A stretch of DNA of 64,000 nt from assembly GCF_032118995.1 (NCBI RefSeq), contig NC_092660.1, positions 19,144,501-19,208,500 on the forward strand, given 5' to 3'. The position numbers were made by a program, and so were the translations under genes. How positions within the stretch are numbered: the first letter of the stretch is position 1; every line of letters begins with the position of its first letter. The DNA is from Asterias amurensis (lineage: Eukaryota; Echinodermata; Asteroidea; Forcipulatida; Asteriidae). Under the pieces are notes generated by a model. That model ran no database searches. It was not told the DNA's origin and saw only the letters and a list, made by a program, of their open reading frames with translations. Shown in pieces: positions 28,902 to 40,800 of this stretch.

Positions 28902-31900
28902 TTAACTTGTAGGTGGATCTGATCCTCCTTGTGACTGCTGGTTACCGTTGTTATTTGGGGCGTTAGGGTTGGCATTATCGGCGCCACCTGGTGGTTGGTT
29001 TTGTCTGTTGCGCATCCCTTGTATCTGTTGCACTATGTCTGGATTTTGTTGCTGTATTTGGCTGGCCATTTGCTGCCCACTGAAAAGAAAACGAAGGAGT
29101 AGTTATTCATAATAATAATAATAATAATGATTCATTTTTGTATAGAGTTTTACACACCTGAAGAGCGTCTAAAAGCGCTTCTACTGGGCCATTTAATTAT
29201 TTCCTTAAACCATCTAAGCTCCCTGGGGAGTATACAGACTGTGCAACAAATATGCGTTACTAACCAATCACAAGAACCTTCTCTGACATTTACCCCTGGG
29301 TGGAGAGTAGTAATTATATTATAGTCAAGTGTCTTGCTCAGGGACATAAGTGTCACCGCTGGGACTCGATTCCCCACTCTGCTGAACAGAAACACCAGAG
29401 CTTGAGTTTGGTGCTCTTATCCGCTCGGCAATGACACCCCATTGTTACTATCATCAGTATTGTAGCCAAGGAGGGTGGGCCTGGGCGCGCCTGCCCATGA
29501 CTCACTATTTTTTCCCAGCACTCTGAGCAAAATACACTGTGCCGCCCAGCATAGATTTCCCTCAGAATAAATCAAAATATTGTTCATTGTGCATTGATCT
29601 GAGACACAGCTAATGAAAGGGAGTCTCAAATATCACATAGAAACAACATAGTCAAAAGGCCCTTATTGCATGGCCCCATAACATGAACAGTTTGGAAACC
29701 TGGCATCATGTCTGAAGCTTGCACTTCAGCAATAATGGCCCCATATTTCAACATGAATAGTGTTTCTGATCCGCTTGCCCTTGTTATACATTTCTGATAA
29801 TGAAACACACAAATTAGTGCAACAAGAGTGTTTTTTTCCATTATTCTCTTGCAACTTCAATGACCAATTGAGTCCAAATTTTCACATTTGTTGGGATACA
29901 CCAAAGGAGAACACTGGTCTTTGACAATACCCAAAGGTGTCCAGTGCCTTTAACACAAAAACACATCAATAAACAAACAAAAACAAACGAGCAACGATCA
30001 TGATAAATGATTCTACTCACACTTGTAGAAGATTTGCCATACTCGCTGCTTGATCTGGATTCTGACCACCATCTCCTTCCATGGCTTGACCCATCATGGA
30101 ACTCATCCTAACAGAAAGATTGAAGCAAAAAGGGAAATGACTTTTAACGGAAGGTATACCTTTGGTAATAACTCTTAAAATAAAATGGCAATAAATCCCT
30201 GTTTTTCACATGCCGGACCATCTCTTTGAAATAGCGTCCCACTTCAACTCAGAAAAGCAGATACTTGTTCCAAATTCAAAACTCATCTCAAAACATATCT
30301 ATTTCGGAAACAATAGCCTCCAAACTTTTGGTTGTCTTGTGTCATTGTGTATTGGCCAGGTTAGCAGAGTTCGGGTTTTTTTGCGCCAGGAGTGTCATCA
30401 TTGACAGACATGGCGCACTAGAAATGTTCATTATTATTCTAACGCTTATTACAGCATCGTTTGATAGTGTAAAGCACTTTGAGAAACATTTCACTTTGAA
30501 GTAATGTGGTAAATCAAAAAGAAAACAGTTTTTATGGCCCAAATTTGAATCTAAAACTGTTGCCGCGTAACGCTTCTATTAGGAATTTCTATAAGCAATT
30601 ATTCTTCCTGGGACATATTTGCTATGGATTTTTGGGGATATGTCACCGCTTTTGAAATAGTCACCCTGGTTATAGAAACTATTATGTTGAATTTAATTCC
30701 AAATATCTTCCTGACTGTTGTACAAAGTATCCCTAATAGCAAGATGCAAATGTTGGCAGCTCTTAACACAAATTTGTTGTCATGTTTAAACGATTAAAAC
30801 AAGATCAGTTCTGCTGTATACTTACATACTCTGCATTTGTGGATTTTGTAAAATCGAAGACGCCTAAAAACAAAATGAAGAACAGAGACAAAAAGTCAGA
30901 AAAGGAGGCACTAGAGTATACAGGGCTTAACACACGATGGTGTATGGGTAAAACTACATAATATTCTTAATCCTTGATGCAATTTTAACATCCTAATAGT
31001 TTCTTGTAGTTACTCTGTACTGTAATTAAAGAAGGGTGCCAGTGAAATGTAATCCAAGATAACAAAGACTTCAAAGTAGCTGCTCCCAAGCACATCACCC
31101 AGCATTAATAAACATCTCCATGCGCAAACCGAACCCCAAGTGTTTGACTGCACTAGGAGTTTTACGTAGTATTTATCCAGATCCAGACAAGCTGTATCCA
31201 GCTACAACTAGGGCTAAGGCTGTAGCTAAGTGTGTTGCTAAGGAAGTTCTATACTTCAACGCATGATGATGTAGCCATAGCTGGTAGCCAAGGAATGAAT
31301 TAATATTGAACTTACTGCATTCATCAGAGCTGGATTGTTTAGGAGGGAACCGATATCCATCCCACCAAGAGCAGGTCCAAAGCCAGGCATGGCTCCGCCC
31401 CCACCACCACCTCCCTGAATATAAGGGAATGCAAAAATTCAATGATTCAAGCAACGCTAATTCTGCCTCTAGCTACTGGGCAATCTCGGTAGTCTAGTTG
31501 GTAAGACACTGCTCTAGAATACATGCAGCAAGGGTCGTGGGTTTGAATCCCACCAGAGTAATATACCTGTGATTTTTTTTACAGAGCTCGGGGATGTACT
31601 GCGATTACAGTGCTAACACACATCAGTATATGTAAAACCAAAACTTTATATTCTTTAACCCTGATGCAAATTTCCATCTAGTTAATTCTCAGCAAGCAAT
31701 TTTGTCCAGCAAGTTTTGCAAAGCAAAACAAATTGACTGGGCATGTTTTCTGAACACTGAATGCTAACATTAAGCAGCAAACTATACTTTTTGAGTGGTC
31801 AAGTGGTCAGACTACAAGGGTGCTTTTCACAAGGAGTTAAGACTAGTCTTATGTGGAGTAAGGACACGTTACTCATCCTAACTTAGGACTAGCCTAAGTT

Positions 31901-34900
31901 AGGAACATCTTTGTGAAATCAACCCCAGGACTTGCAATCGCAAGATTGTGGGTACGAATCCTATCAAGCTAATTGCTGATTTCACAATGACTAGAATTCA
32001 ATTTTTGTCATCTAGTTACAGAAGCACAATAATCACTAGTGAGTGTTTGAATGAGAGAGATTGGCTGTTGCCAGAATCCCGTTGTGGGAGTTTTGCTGAG
32101 TTCCCTTGAAAAGAAGATCATCTAAACAAACAAACAAACAAACACCCCCCCCCCAACCATGCCAACAAACAAATAAACAAACAAACAGACAAAATGATAT
32201 TTTAATAAAGAGGGTAAGCAGGCATGATAAATTTGGTCCTTTCAAAAAAGTAGGAACATTTGATTGAGTACAATGGCTGACCTACATGTTACAGTTCATA
32301 TGTTACAGACTTTTCAGGCTATTTTATCACAAATTTTCTGATTTTCCCAAGGTACAAAAAAATCAGAAATCAGACCAAAATAGGAAGAATATCATGCCTG
32401 ATAAGGTAAAGATGTGGACTCCCCCTTCTACTCACCCCTATATTTGCGTCTTTCAGTTTCTTCTCTGCAATACGAAGGTTGGCCTGGTAGCTATCGTTAC
32501 TTGGTTCAAGCTCCACAGCTTTGGCGTAAGCATCCTTTGCCTTTGTAAGGTCGTTCAAATGCGTATATGCTAGCCTAAAAAGTGGGTAAAAAAATCAAGG
32601 AAAACACAAGCAAGCATTACAGTGGGAGACCTACATAACCTGTCTGGGCCCAATTTCATAAAGCTGTTTAGCAGGAAATACTGCTCAGCAAATTTCTATG
32701 TTAAGTATTCATGCTGTGTGAGGCACCAGTTTGCAACAATGCAAACTTTATGGAATTTTGGCTGGGTACCAGTTTTTGTAAAGCAAGATTTTTTTAAGAT
32801 TTATTCTCTTTTTAAATGTGTCAACAAATTTTAAATTACCTGTGTCAACAAACGACTAATTTTGCTTGGTGGCATCACATTTACGGAGCGGGTTCGAATT
32901 TAGAAGGAAAATACATAGTCAACATTTTTAACAAGGAAACTTCACAATGAGGTATTTTATTCTATTGTAAAACACAAGACCGGCGAGCTTGTACCGTCGT
33001 GAGGCTACTGGCCTGACGGGGCCTCAGGCTTCCTGTTAAGTGTCAATTTTGGTTGTACTCGTGGAAGTGTCGTGGCCGAACAGTTAAGAGCACCGAATTC
33101 AAGCTCTGGTGTTTCTGTTCAGCAGAGTGTGGGTTTGAGTCCCAATCGTGACACTTGTGTCCTTAAGCAAGGCACCACTGCATCGTCCTTCGGATGGAAC
33201 GTAAAGCCGTTGGTCCCATGTGTTATGTAACACATATAAAAGAACCCACTGCACAAAAAGAGAAGGGGTTTCACCCAGGTGTTCCTGGTTTTGATTGGCT
33301 GCATATTGCGCCACAGCACCTTGTAAACCATTACACAGTGCTTTAAAGGAATAGGTCTCATACTTCAAATCGTAGCTCCACATACCTTGCAGGAAAATTA
33401 CTGTGCGCTTTGATATGCCCCTTATAAGGCTGTGATAAAGCGCTTTAAGAACCGAGTATTATCATTATTACTCACCCCATGCGACCGTATGCTTTACTGT
33501 ACTGGGGATCAATATTGATGGCTCTATTGCAGTCCTCTAGCGCCCTCTTGTGATTGTCCAGCTTGCTGAACGCTGCAGCTCTATTACTGTAGTAAACAGC
33601 GTTAGTAGAATCTACACTGATGGCGTTTGTATAACACACAGCTGCTTCATTGTATCTCTCTTGTTTCATTAACTCATTGCCTGAAATCGAGATTCAAAAT
33701 ATCCAAAGTCTTAGAGCCTTGTCACACGAGGCAACCTTTACAAGCAACTTGGAGGCAACCGACTGCAGTGGCCGCAGGACCACTTTGGTGGCACATGAGT
33801 AATTTTTTGAACATTGTCTTACGATCCACAAGAAAATTTGTGAACATTTAAATGTGAATGGTTTTTCTTCTTTGAAATTGCCTGGAACTGGTTGCCTGTA
33901 AATTGGCTCATGTGACATGATTCTATGGGTGCGTTCGATAAGCTTCCCCCAGGTCGACCTAGAGTCTGACCCCAGTGAGTCCGAGTAGCTCTGACGTCAT
34001 TGTTGTAGTTGACCCGAGTCAGACCCAAAATATACCCTGCATTTGGAGCGGGTTACTTGGGGCTGACCCAGGTGCATGATGTCACAATAAAAAACTTTCT
34101 CAATGACCACCAATTTGCTGTAACATTAGCAGAAAACTTTCAGGAAGTTTGACACACATTTTCACCATTAAACCAGCGACTTTGTGAGCATTAATTTTTG
34201 TTTGTAATTGTAGACTCGCATTATTGTATCATTGCAGTTTCAGTTTTATCATGGAAATAACTATTTTACGATCTATAAATCAATGAAGTGTTTTGGGCGT
34301 AATTGATTTGAATGCTTGGGGTGTTCGGTTAACTCTTGTCGGGGGCTCATCAGGAGGAGTTTTTTTTATTTTTTTTTTTTATGCAAGTCACCAGACACAC
34401 AAGGCCTGAAGGCCACTTCAAGGTGTGGGCTACAATTTTTTCTTTCCAGAGGCCGTTGCCACCTACTCTTGGGGCTGAAACAGGGTTACCCTTTTTACAG
34501 TCCATACGAATGTAGGCTTGGGTATCATCAGTCTGAATCCTGGCCAATAGAGCAGAAAGCAATACCTCCCCAATTTTATGTAGCAAGAGTCATGACCGGG
34601 ATTTGAACCCACACACTGCTAAATCAAACACCAGAGCTTGAATCCGGTGCTCTTAACCGCTCGGACATGACACGCCACACTTGGTAAGGAGTGGGAGTGG
34701 GGTATGCTGTACCTTGGTTCTTAGACTCCTCAGCTTTCTTCTTCTCGTCTCCAGATGGTGAGCAGTCGTTGGCTGTCACTGATGAACACACATCTGGTGC
34801 TGAGGGACTTCTTATATCAGGCTCCATGTACAAATCATTATTTGTACCTAATGATGCATCCTAAGAATGTCAATTGTATTTGTCACAATTTGAATGACAA

Positions 34901-36557
34901 CTTTACAAAGCTTCATATGTTAAGAAATTACACATTTAGTGTGTGATATGTTTAGTTAAAAAAGCAGCAATCCTCAAGAGAAAAACACTCATTTAAAAGT
35001 CATAATTTTTACATCTTACATTAGGTATGAAGACCTGTACTTTTAACCACAGCGCTCTGGTTTGGCCTTGCTGTCCCTTCAAAAGTTTTGCAATGGAAGT
35101 GCCCCTTTCAAAATGGAAATGGCCTTGCACTCTCAAAGATACAATTCTAGGCCTGCATATATGTAAGTGTCAGTTGTACTTGTATACATATAAAGGCCTG
35201 GAATCAAACTACAGAGCTCTGGTCTTAACCTAGGTGCCTCTTCACAAGTTTTGCAATGGAAGTGCCCCTTTCAAAATGGAAATGGCCTTGCCCTCTCAAA
35301 GATACAATTCCAGGCCTGCATATATGTAAGTGTCAGTTGTACTTGTATACGTAAAGGCCTGGAATCAAACTACAGAGCTCTGGGGCCAATTTCATAGAGC
35401 TGCTTAAGCAAATTTGCTTAAGCACGAAATTAGCTCACTTATTTCACACATGTAACTGGCAAAAATTTCATGCCATATACATTGCTTATGACTAGTATAT
35501 AGCTGTTGTTCACTTAGCATAAAAATTGAGTGGAGTAATTGGCTGGTAACCTGATTTTACTAAGCAAGGACTTTTTTTGCTTTAAAGCAAAATTTTGTGC
35601 TTAAGCAGCTCTATGAAATTGGGCCCAGGTCTTGGACTAGGTGCCTCTTCAAAAGTTTTGCAATGGAAGTGCTCCTTTCCTAAGATAAAAATTGTATTTT
35701 AAACAGCACGTACCGGTGTTCCATAGACAGTCTTGAACATTTCCCGCAGTGAACGATCTGGTCTCAGCACACCATGATCTCTTGTGTTGATCCCATATGC
35801 CGTCTCTAAACACTGTGTTGAAACTTAAATTAAAAGGGGAAAAAACAAGTTTTCTTTTAGTATAAACTCTGATGAGAGATTTACACACGGAGTCATCTCA
35901 AACACACCAAGGTAACATTTTGAGTTGAGGTTTTTACTGGAGAGGGATTTGAAGCTGTTCCTTAATGTGCCATCGCTCTACCAACTGAGCTATCTAGCAC
36001 TAATGTTGGCAGTCTCCCTATTTTGTCAATGTCTTTCATTCAGTTTCCCTTGAGGTTGATCCCTTTAAGGTGATCCCTCTGCTGCTTGTGCCCAGGTTGT
36101 AAACGTGGGTGTCATCCCTGGCTAAACATCAGCTTCTGACTGGCACCCTCTAACAAAGATATTGGTGCTGGTGTTGCAGGAGATTCTGTGTCCCCGCAGA
36201 CGGCAAAGTGTGTACAATTTTCTCCTAACAGCGCCCTCTTTTGAATCATTCTCCTTCAGCCCATTCTAATTTCCCATATTGACGACATAATCTACCAGAC
36301 AGAACTGCCTGGGACACTGACACGTTAATCTGGAGGACATTTGCTAAAATCCCACACTCTAGTCTTAGTGAAACATTTTTTGTTCATTAGAACTGCTTCA
36401 GGAAAAAAATTGTGAAAATGGCATCATTAACTTAAGAAGTTCAAGATTCATTTTTACCTTCGATACTTTCTACAGCCTCCTCGTCGAGGGTTCCACTTTT
36501 GATCTCATCCTCAAGGAATTCTAAGATTGAGAAGATGAGCTGCCTCTTATCAGCCAT
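28902..36557 (-). CDS. SGTA: Small glutamine-rich TPR-containing co-chaperone, 9 exons
   Basis: Cytosolic co-chaperone that receives hydrophobic and tail-anchored proteins and works with the BAG6 complex and Hsp70/Hsp90. Exons in transcript order: 36557-36458, 35823-35714, 34860-34713, 33680-33476, 32574-32436, 31414-31316, 30863-30826, 30107-30021, 29079-28902; total 1104 nt, 367 residues. Residues 1-70 (MADKRQLIFSILEFLEDE..., CLETAYGI) form the N-terminal dimerisation region that binds UBL domains. Residues about 116-232 are three TPRs with the carboxylate-clamp pattern (GNELMK, NRAAAFSK, KAYGRMG). Then a Gly-rich stretch, LLNNP, LQNPQMQSM, and a Gln/Asn-rich tail (GQQMASQIQQQNPD). It is longer than human SGTA (313), mainly in the linker before the TPRs and the tail. 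It could equally be the SGTB/SGTA ancestor. Confidence 0.95.
29107..29439 (-). mobile_element. tRNA-derived SINE with ATT-type tail
   Basis: On the minus strand the head GTGTCATTGCCGAGCGG, long variable arm and body run into a (TTA)n tail, seen on the plus strand as the AATAATAATAATAATAATG start at about 29109. Lies in SGTA intron 8. Confidence 0.75.
29450..29790 (+). repeat. Dispersed repeat shared with 59980-60360
   Basis: Both start near TTGTAGCCA-GGTGGGC, and share CCCAGCACTCTGAGCAAAAT, GCATTGATCT, and AATAATGGCCCCATA-like blocks over about 340 bp. Non-coding. Confidence 0.6.
29805..29953 (+). mobile_element. Partial TTAA element, subfamily A (right end)
   Basis: From CAACAAGAGTGTTTTTTTCC through GACCAATTGAGTCC to GGTGTCCAGTGCCTTTAA. 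The left half is missing. In SGTA intron 8. Confidence 0.7.
30205..30445 (+). mobile_element. LINE 3' end, reverse-transcriptase C-terminal remnant
   Basis: In one frame NSVPLQLRKADTCSKFKTHL followed by KTYLF, the usual LINE block xSLWNSLPxxLR...FKxxLKTxLF; the expected Trp codon is now TGA. Antisense to SGTA, intron 7. Confidence 0.65.
31479..31680 (+). mobile_element. tRNA-derived SINE, class I head (best copy)
   Basis: Starts GGCAATCTCGGTAGTCTAG, A box GTCTAGTTGGTAAGAC, B box GGTTTGAATCCCACC, then GAGTAATATACCTGTGAT and CAGTGCTAACACACATC. Head resembles a full tRNA, but the sequence continues into a SINE body repeated elsewhere, so it is not scored as a tRNA gene. In SGTA intron 5, 65 bp from exon 6. 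Confidence 0.72.
31817..31927. repeat. Single GATTTCACAAAGAGTTAGGACTAG-type fold-back
   Basis: TTTTCACAAGGAGTTAAGAC at left and AACATCTTTGTGAAATC at right; a single-copy form of the element that makes the array in CLPP intron 4. Another single copy is at 60797-60925. Confidence 0.65.
32129..32200 (+). repeat. (CAAA)n microsatellite with C run
   Basis: CAAACAAACAAACAAACAC, a C8 run, then more CAAA units. Gives false Cys/Val/Leu/Phe-rich ORFs on the minus strand. In SGTA intron 5. Confidence 0.85.
33067..33475 (+). mobile_element. tRNA-derived SINE, class II head, ATT tail (best copy)
   Basis: Head GTGTCGTGGCCGAACAG, variable arm TTCAAGCTCTGGTGTTTC, B box GGTTTGAGTCC. Body CGTCCTTCGGATGGAACG, GATTGGCTGCATATTGCGCC, CTTGCAGGAAAATTACTG; tail AAAGCGCTTTAAGAACC then ATTATCATTATTA. 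The tail touches the splice donor of SGTA exon 4 (antisense orientation). Confidence 0.85.
34376..34676 (-). mobile_element. tRNA-derived SINE, class II head
   Basis: Minus-strand head GGCGTGTCATGTCCGAGCGG through B box GGGTTCAAATCC to the GGGTAACCCTGTTTCAGC body. Ends 37 bp from SGTA exon 3. Sister of 22050-22396. Confidence 0.75.
35045..35680. repeat. Tandem repeat, about 174-bp units, third unit interrupted
   Basis: Units start near 35045 and 35219, each with GTGCCCCTTTCAAAATGG, CAGGCCTGCATATATG-like and GGAATCAAACTACAGAGCTC. A third partial unit resumes at 35630 after the fold-back element at 35382-35629. In SGTA intron 2. Confidence 0.7.
35382..35629. mobile_element. Fold-back element, CCAATTTCATAGAGCT termini, copy in SGTA intron 2
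   Basis: GGGGCCAATTTCATAGAGCT at left, AGCTCTATGAAATTGGGCCC at right. Very similar to 13214-13457 across the interior. It splits the third unit of the 174-bp repeat. Confidence 0.82.
35940..36300 (-). mobile_element. Interspersed repeat related to 14440-14860
   Basis: Includes CTACCAACTGAGCTATCTAG (minus-strand tRNA-like A box) and the CAGCTTCTGACTGGC and GCGCCCTCTTTTGAATC blocks. In SGTA intron 1. Confidence 0.6.
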
Positions 36558-37896
36558 CTTGACTTCGATTCGGGTTTCTTGACTCCGACTTTGGTTTCTT
36601 GACTACAACTTTGGTTTCTCACCTCCAATTCCAATTTGGTACAGATCTTGAAGTGCTGCTTCTGTCAAAAGAATTATTTATAATTAATGGAGACTCTTAT
36701 AACAAAAACAGTGTATTAATTGGTGTGTCATGGCTGAGCATTGGACTCGAGCTCTGGTATTTCTGATCAGCAGAGTGTGGGTCTGAATCTGAGGCACTTG
36801 TATTTATGATACAATGTACTTCACTGTTTTGTCCTCGTCCTTGTATTTTTTGGATTGGTGCTTGTAAAAGAACCCAGAAGTCAAAACACGTATCGTATCG
36901 AAGAAGAGTAGGTGTTTAACTGTCAACCCCAGTGTTTCTGGTTCACCTAGGTTTCTGGTTCACAAAGGTCCTAGTTTACTACAGGTTTCCTCTGGCTTGT
37001 GACACGTGTTGTAAGCTACAGTGATTAAGTTCACTTATGACAAGGCACCTTTAGATTCAATACAAGAAATATAATAATTAAATTATAAAACCAAAGTTGA
37101 AGAAGAACTTTTTGGTGCACTCGATCGTTGTTAAAAAAACTTTTGAGAAAGACTCGGCTAGTACTAGCCTAGAGTAGTATGGGTAAAAAAAAACGTCACT
37201 TCATCGTCCTGCGTCAGGCCATGATTAATTAATTAACACTTTTTTTGCAAAAAAAAGTTAAAAACATTATTTAAGTGACAAACTAGTTTCCTATTGTATT
37301 TCCCCACTAAGTCACTTAGTGTTGTACATGTCGCTGGAGTGGTGACATCCTCGCCTGACATCCCACAAGCCCCGCCCATCGGCCATCAAAACCACCATCA
37401 ATATCATCATTCATTCAATATCATTCATGCTCATCATTTTCAATGTTCATATCCCAACTTTTGTTATTCTCCTCACCACTCTGAAAAGTACTTACTTCTA
37501 ACAATTTGATTTATAAACGGATCCTGATATTGGTAAGTTTTCAATGCTGCTGGGGTCTGCTGCCCTACCTTCTTTTATTATGGTCGTCAAATCATTCGTC
37601 AATTTATGGGTTTGTTGTTCTAAATTAAACTCACGAACGTGACCTCTCTGGCTGCAACTGGAAAAAAACATAAAGACACGTCTGGTTGAAGCACCCCCTC
37701 TATTGTTTGTATTTAGACCAGGCCAGTGGCAAAACGTAAAGGGCGCCCCCAAGAGTTGATTTCACACATACGCGTTTACACAACACAACATTTTACACCA
37801 AACTCACACAGACACCGCTTTCTTCCCACCCGACAACCCTAAGCAAGCGTAACATTTGAAATTTCTCTTGAAGTTGAAGCACGTAACAAAAACAGT
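36558..37896. promoter_or_regulatory. Intergenic region between divergent SGTA and CLPP starts
   Basis: The two start codons face away from each other 1339 bp apart. Next to SGTA is a short tandem (TTGACTCCGACTTTGGTTTC-like units, 36566-36625) in the 5' UTR. A class II SINE fills 36722-37060. Positions nearest CLPP (37740-37870) are C-rich on the plus strand. No TATA box was evident. Promoter function is inferred from gene arrangement only. Confidence 0.45.
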
Positions 37897-40800
37897 ATGC
37901 CGATGCTGCGGTGGTTAGGTGTAAGTTGTTTCATTAATCTATGTTTCAGTGTGGTTTAATAATTGTATGCAAACTTAACTACTAAATATCATCAATTATG
38001 ATTCTTCTTTTTTTTTGAACACAAAAAATCATAAATGTTTTTTATAAACCATAATTAAATATCAAAATCACGTAGGCCTATATCATGTTCTATTTCTTCC
38101 TCCATGGTTTACCATACAATGATTAAGGGTATGATCTTTCAATTGTGGATATGAATTAAATTTACACTTACAGACAAGTTTACGGAACACTGACATATTT
38201 TAATTTATAAAAGGGCAATGGGCAAAAATGCTCCATTCCCGATGCGACATGCACATAAGTCATAATTATTACGATGTCGGTCACTTCGTACCCAAGTCAC
38301 TTCATACCCAACTTGACGTACCCAAGTCACTTCTAGTTGCGATAACGTAACCCTCCTCCCGACGGCCGCCAGGCCGGAGGGTTACAAGATTGTCTCAAAT
38401 AGCAAATGACAATCTGGTTTAACACGGACAATTTCGACAGCTAGTCACCAGATTTGCCCCATTTTTACCACTTTCAAAAATCATGACACAAATTCTAAGG
38501 GCACAAACTTAAACTGTTGGACTAAACCATTGTTTACAAACTGTTACGTTATTTTCTCTCTTTTTTTTCTGGATGTATAATGCGGTAACCCTTCTTCTCA
38601 GGTAAGAAAAAAATTCTGTGGTTTTGGAGTTAATTAACGGCGGATAAATTGGTGGCGACGTGCGGAAGATTATCCTAACCCTCCTGCCGACGGCGGGAGG
38701 AGGGTTACTTTATCGCAACTATGGTCGACGGTGCAAGGTGCAAAGAGAAATAAGAAAAGAAAGGGTTTTAAAGGTTGTGCACTATTAACATTGTGCATAG
38801 GACTCTAATTGCTGGCAGGGCTACGATGGATGGCACGAAGAGTTATCGTCCACTGAACCATGTCAAAACCATGCAGTATGCATTTTTCTTCATATTTGCA
38901 CATGTTGTAAAAGTAAATTTGATAATGAAACCCTACACTGTTTATATAAAAATGATGATATCCCACAAAATACCAAATTGTGATGTATGTATTTACATTC
39001 CTTCGCAGAGGGTACTTTCACAACCCAAAGTTGTCTCACATTGTCGGCAGACACAACGATTGTTTTCTGTCTCAACCAAAGTCCACTCTCCGATGGTGCC
39101 TATAGTGATTGAACAAACAGTAAGTACGTACTTAAATGTACATATTTTCTTATCTAATCTTGGTAAGACACTGGTCGTGGGTTCGAATCCCACTGGAGTA
39201 ATATGCCTGTAATTTTTTTCACAGGACCTGGGAAAGTACTGAGTATACAGTGCTAACACTCATCGGTGTAAATTTAACATCTATTATATCTAATTTTTGT
39301 TTTTTTAACTTAAAGGCAGTGGACACTTTTGGTAATAACTCAAAATAATTATCAGCATAAAACCTTACTTGGTAATGAGTAATGGGGAGAGGTTGATAGT
39401 ATAAAACATTGTGAGAAACGGCTCCCTCTGAAGTGACGTAGTTTTCAAGAAAGAAGTAATTTTCCACGAATTTGATTTCGAGACCGCAAGTTTAGAATTT
39501 GAGGTCTCGAAATCAAGCATCTGAAAGCACACAACTTTGTGTGATAAGGGTGTTTTTTCTTTCATAGTTATCTCTTAACTCCGACGACCAATCGAGCTCA
39601 AATTTTCAGAAGTTTGTTATTGTATGTTGAGATATAGCAAGTGAGAAGACTGGTCTTTGACAATTACCAATAGTGTCCAGTGTCTTTAATGTATGAACAT
39701 ATTAGGCCCCATACAATGGATGCATTTTCTACCTTCATGACTATACTGTTGAAACATTACTTGTTTTCACTTGTATTCTATGTTTTGATCAATATACTTT
39801 GTAATAATTCCATTTTAGAGGTTTTTATTATGAATGTTTTATCAATCTTATGAATGATCATTTGTTGTTCGCACATTTTGTACATTTTTTATTGATGGAT
39901 ATTTGTTTGCCAATTCATATTTTTGCTCTTTTAAATAAGACCAGTTGAGAGCCTCTAAACTTGAACTTTGTTTCTTTGAGGCAATCCGTCGGGCTCGAGC
40001 TGGTTCTCTATCCTTCCTCTATTTTATTTGCTCAAGATTGGATGTTTTAATGATTTTCCCAATGTGAATTTTATTTTATTTTTTTCTTCCACAGAAATGA
40101 AATGAATATAAAATAAATAGGGGCTTTCATAGTTAAAAATGACTAAGTAAGCTTCAAAGTTCTTTTGTAAATTGTGTATTACTCGCCCCATGACTTTCTG
40201 ATATATGTGACTAACTGTTTTCATATGAAAATATTGAGTGTTTTTTACTGACATATAAATATATGTGCTTCAAGTTACACTAAATCAAGTGTTTTGCCAA
40301 TCATACTTGTAAATAAATTCTTTGTTAGGCCTATTAGAATAACTTTTACCTTCTAACATTTCTTGAAGATGAGGTAAAAAGAATTTTTTTAATGAAGAAG
40401 TACTCATTTTTGTTACAGGGTCGTGGAGAAAGAGCTTACGACATCTACTCAAGATTGCTCAAGGAACGTATCATCTGCCTCATGGGCCCAGTAAGTTCAT
40501 AAATATTACAGTTTTTGTTTAAATATATTTAGCTCAGATTCAATGTACTTGTTACAGCTTACTTTCATTTCTGGTCGATCCTAATTCAGACAGTTGTCTG
40601 GTTGTTTTTGTGAATCTTTCAAAGTTGTTCCTATGGTTCTCCATTTTGTTTTCAGGTTGATGATACACTAGCCAGTCTGGTTGTGGCTCAGCTCCTTTTC
40701 CTACAGTCTGAGAGCAACAAGAAACCAATTCACATGTACATCAATAGTCCAGGTAAACACTGTCTCAGAATCATACAATTACCATGACTACAATGACTTA

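Noticed and set aside
31479-31560. tRNA gene candidate (good A and B boxes)
   Set aside because: The sequence runs straight into a body repeated at 10885, 39160 and 60666, so it is a SINE head. No tRNA gene is called anywhere in the window.
38775-39119. Alternative upstream start for CLPP in frame with exon 2
   Set aside because: The extra residues are intron sequence without conserved features, and the short exon 1 at 37897 gives a normal basic leader. Left open only if transcripts show it.
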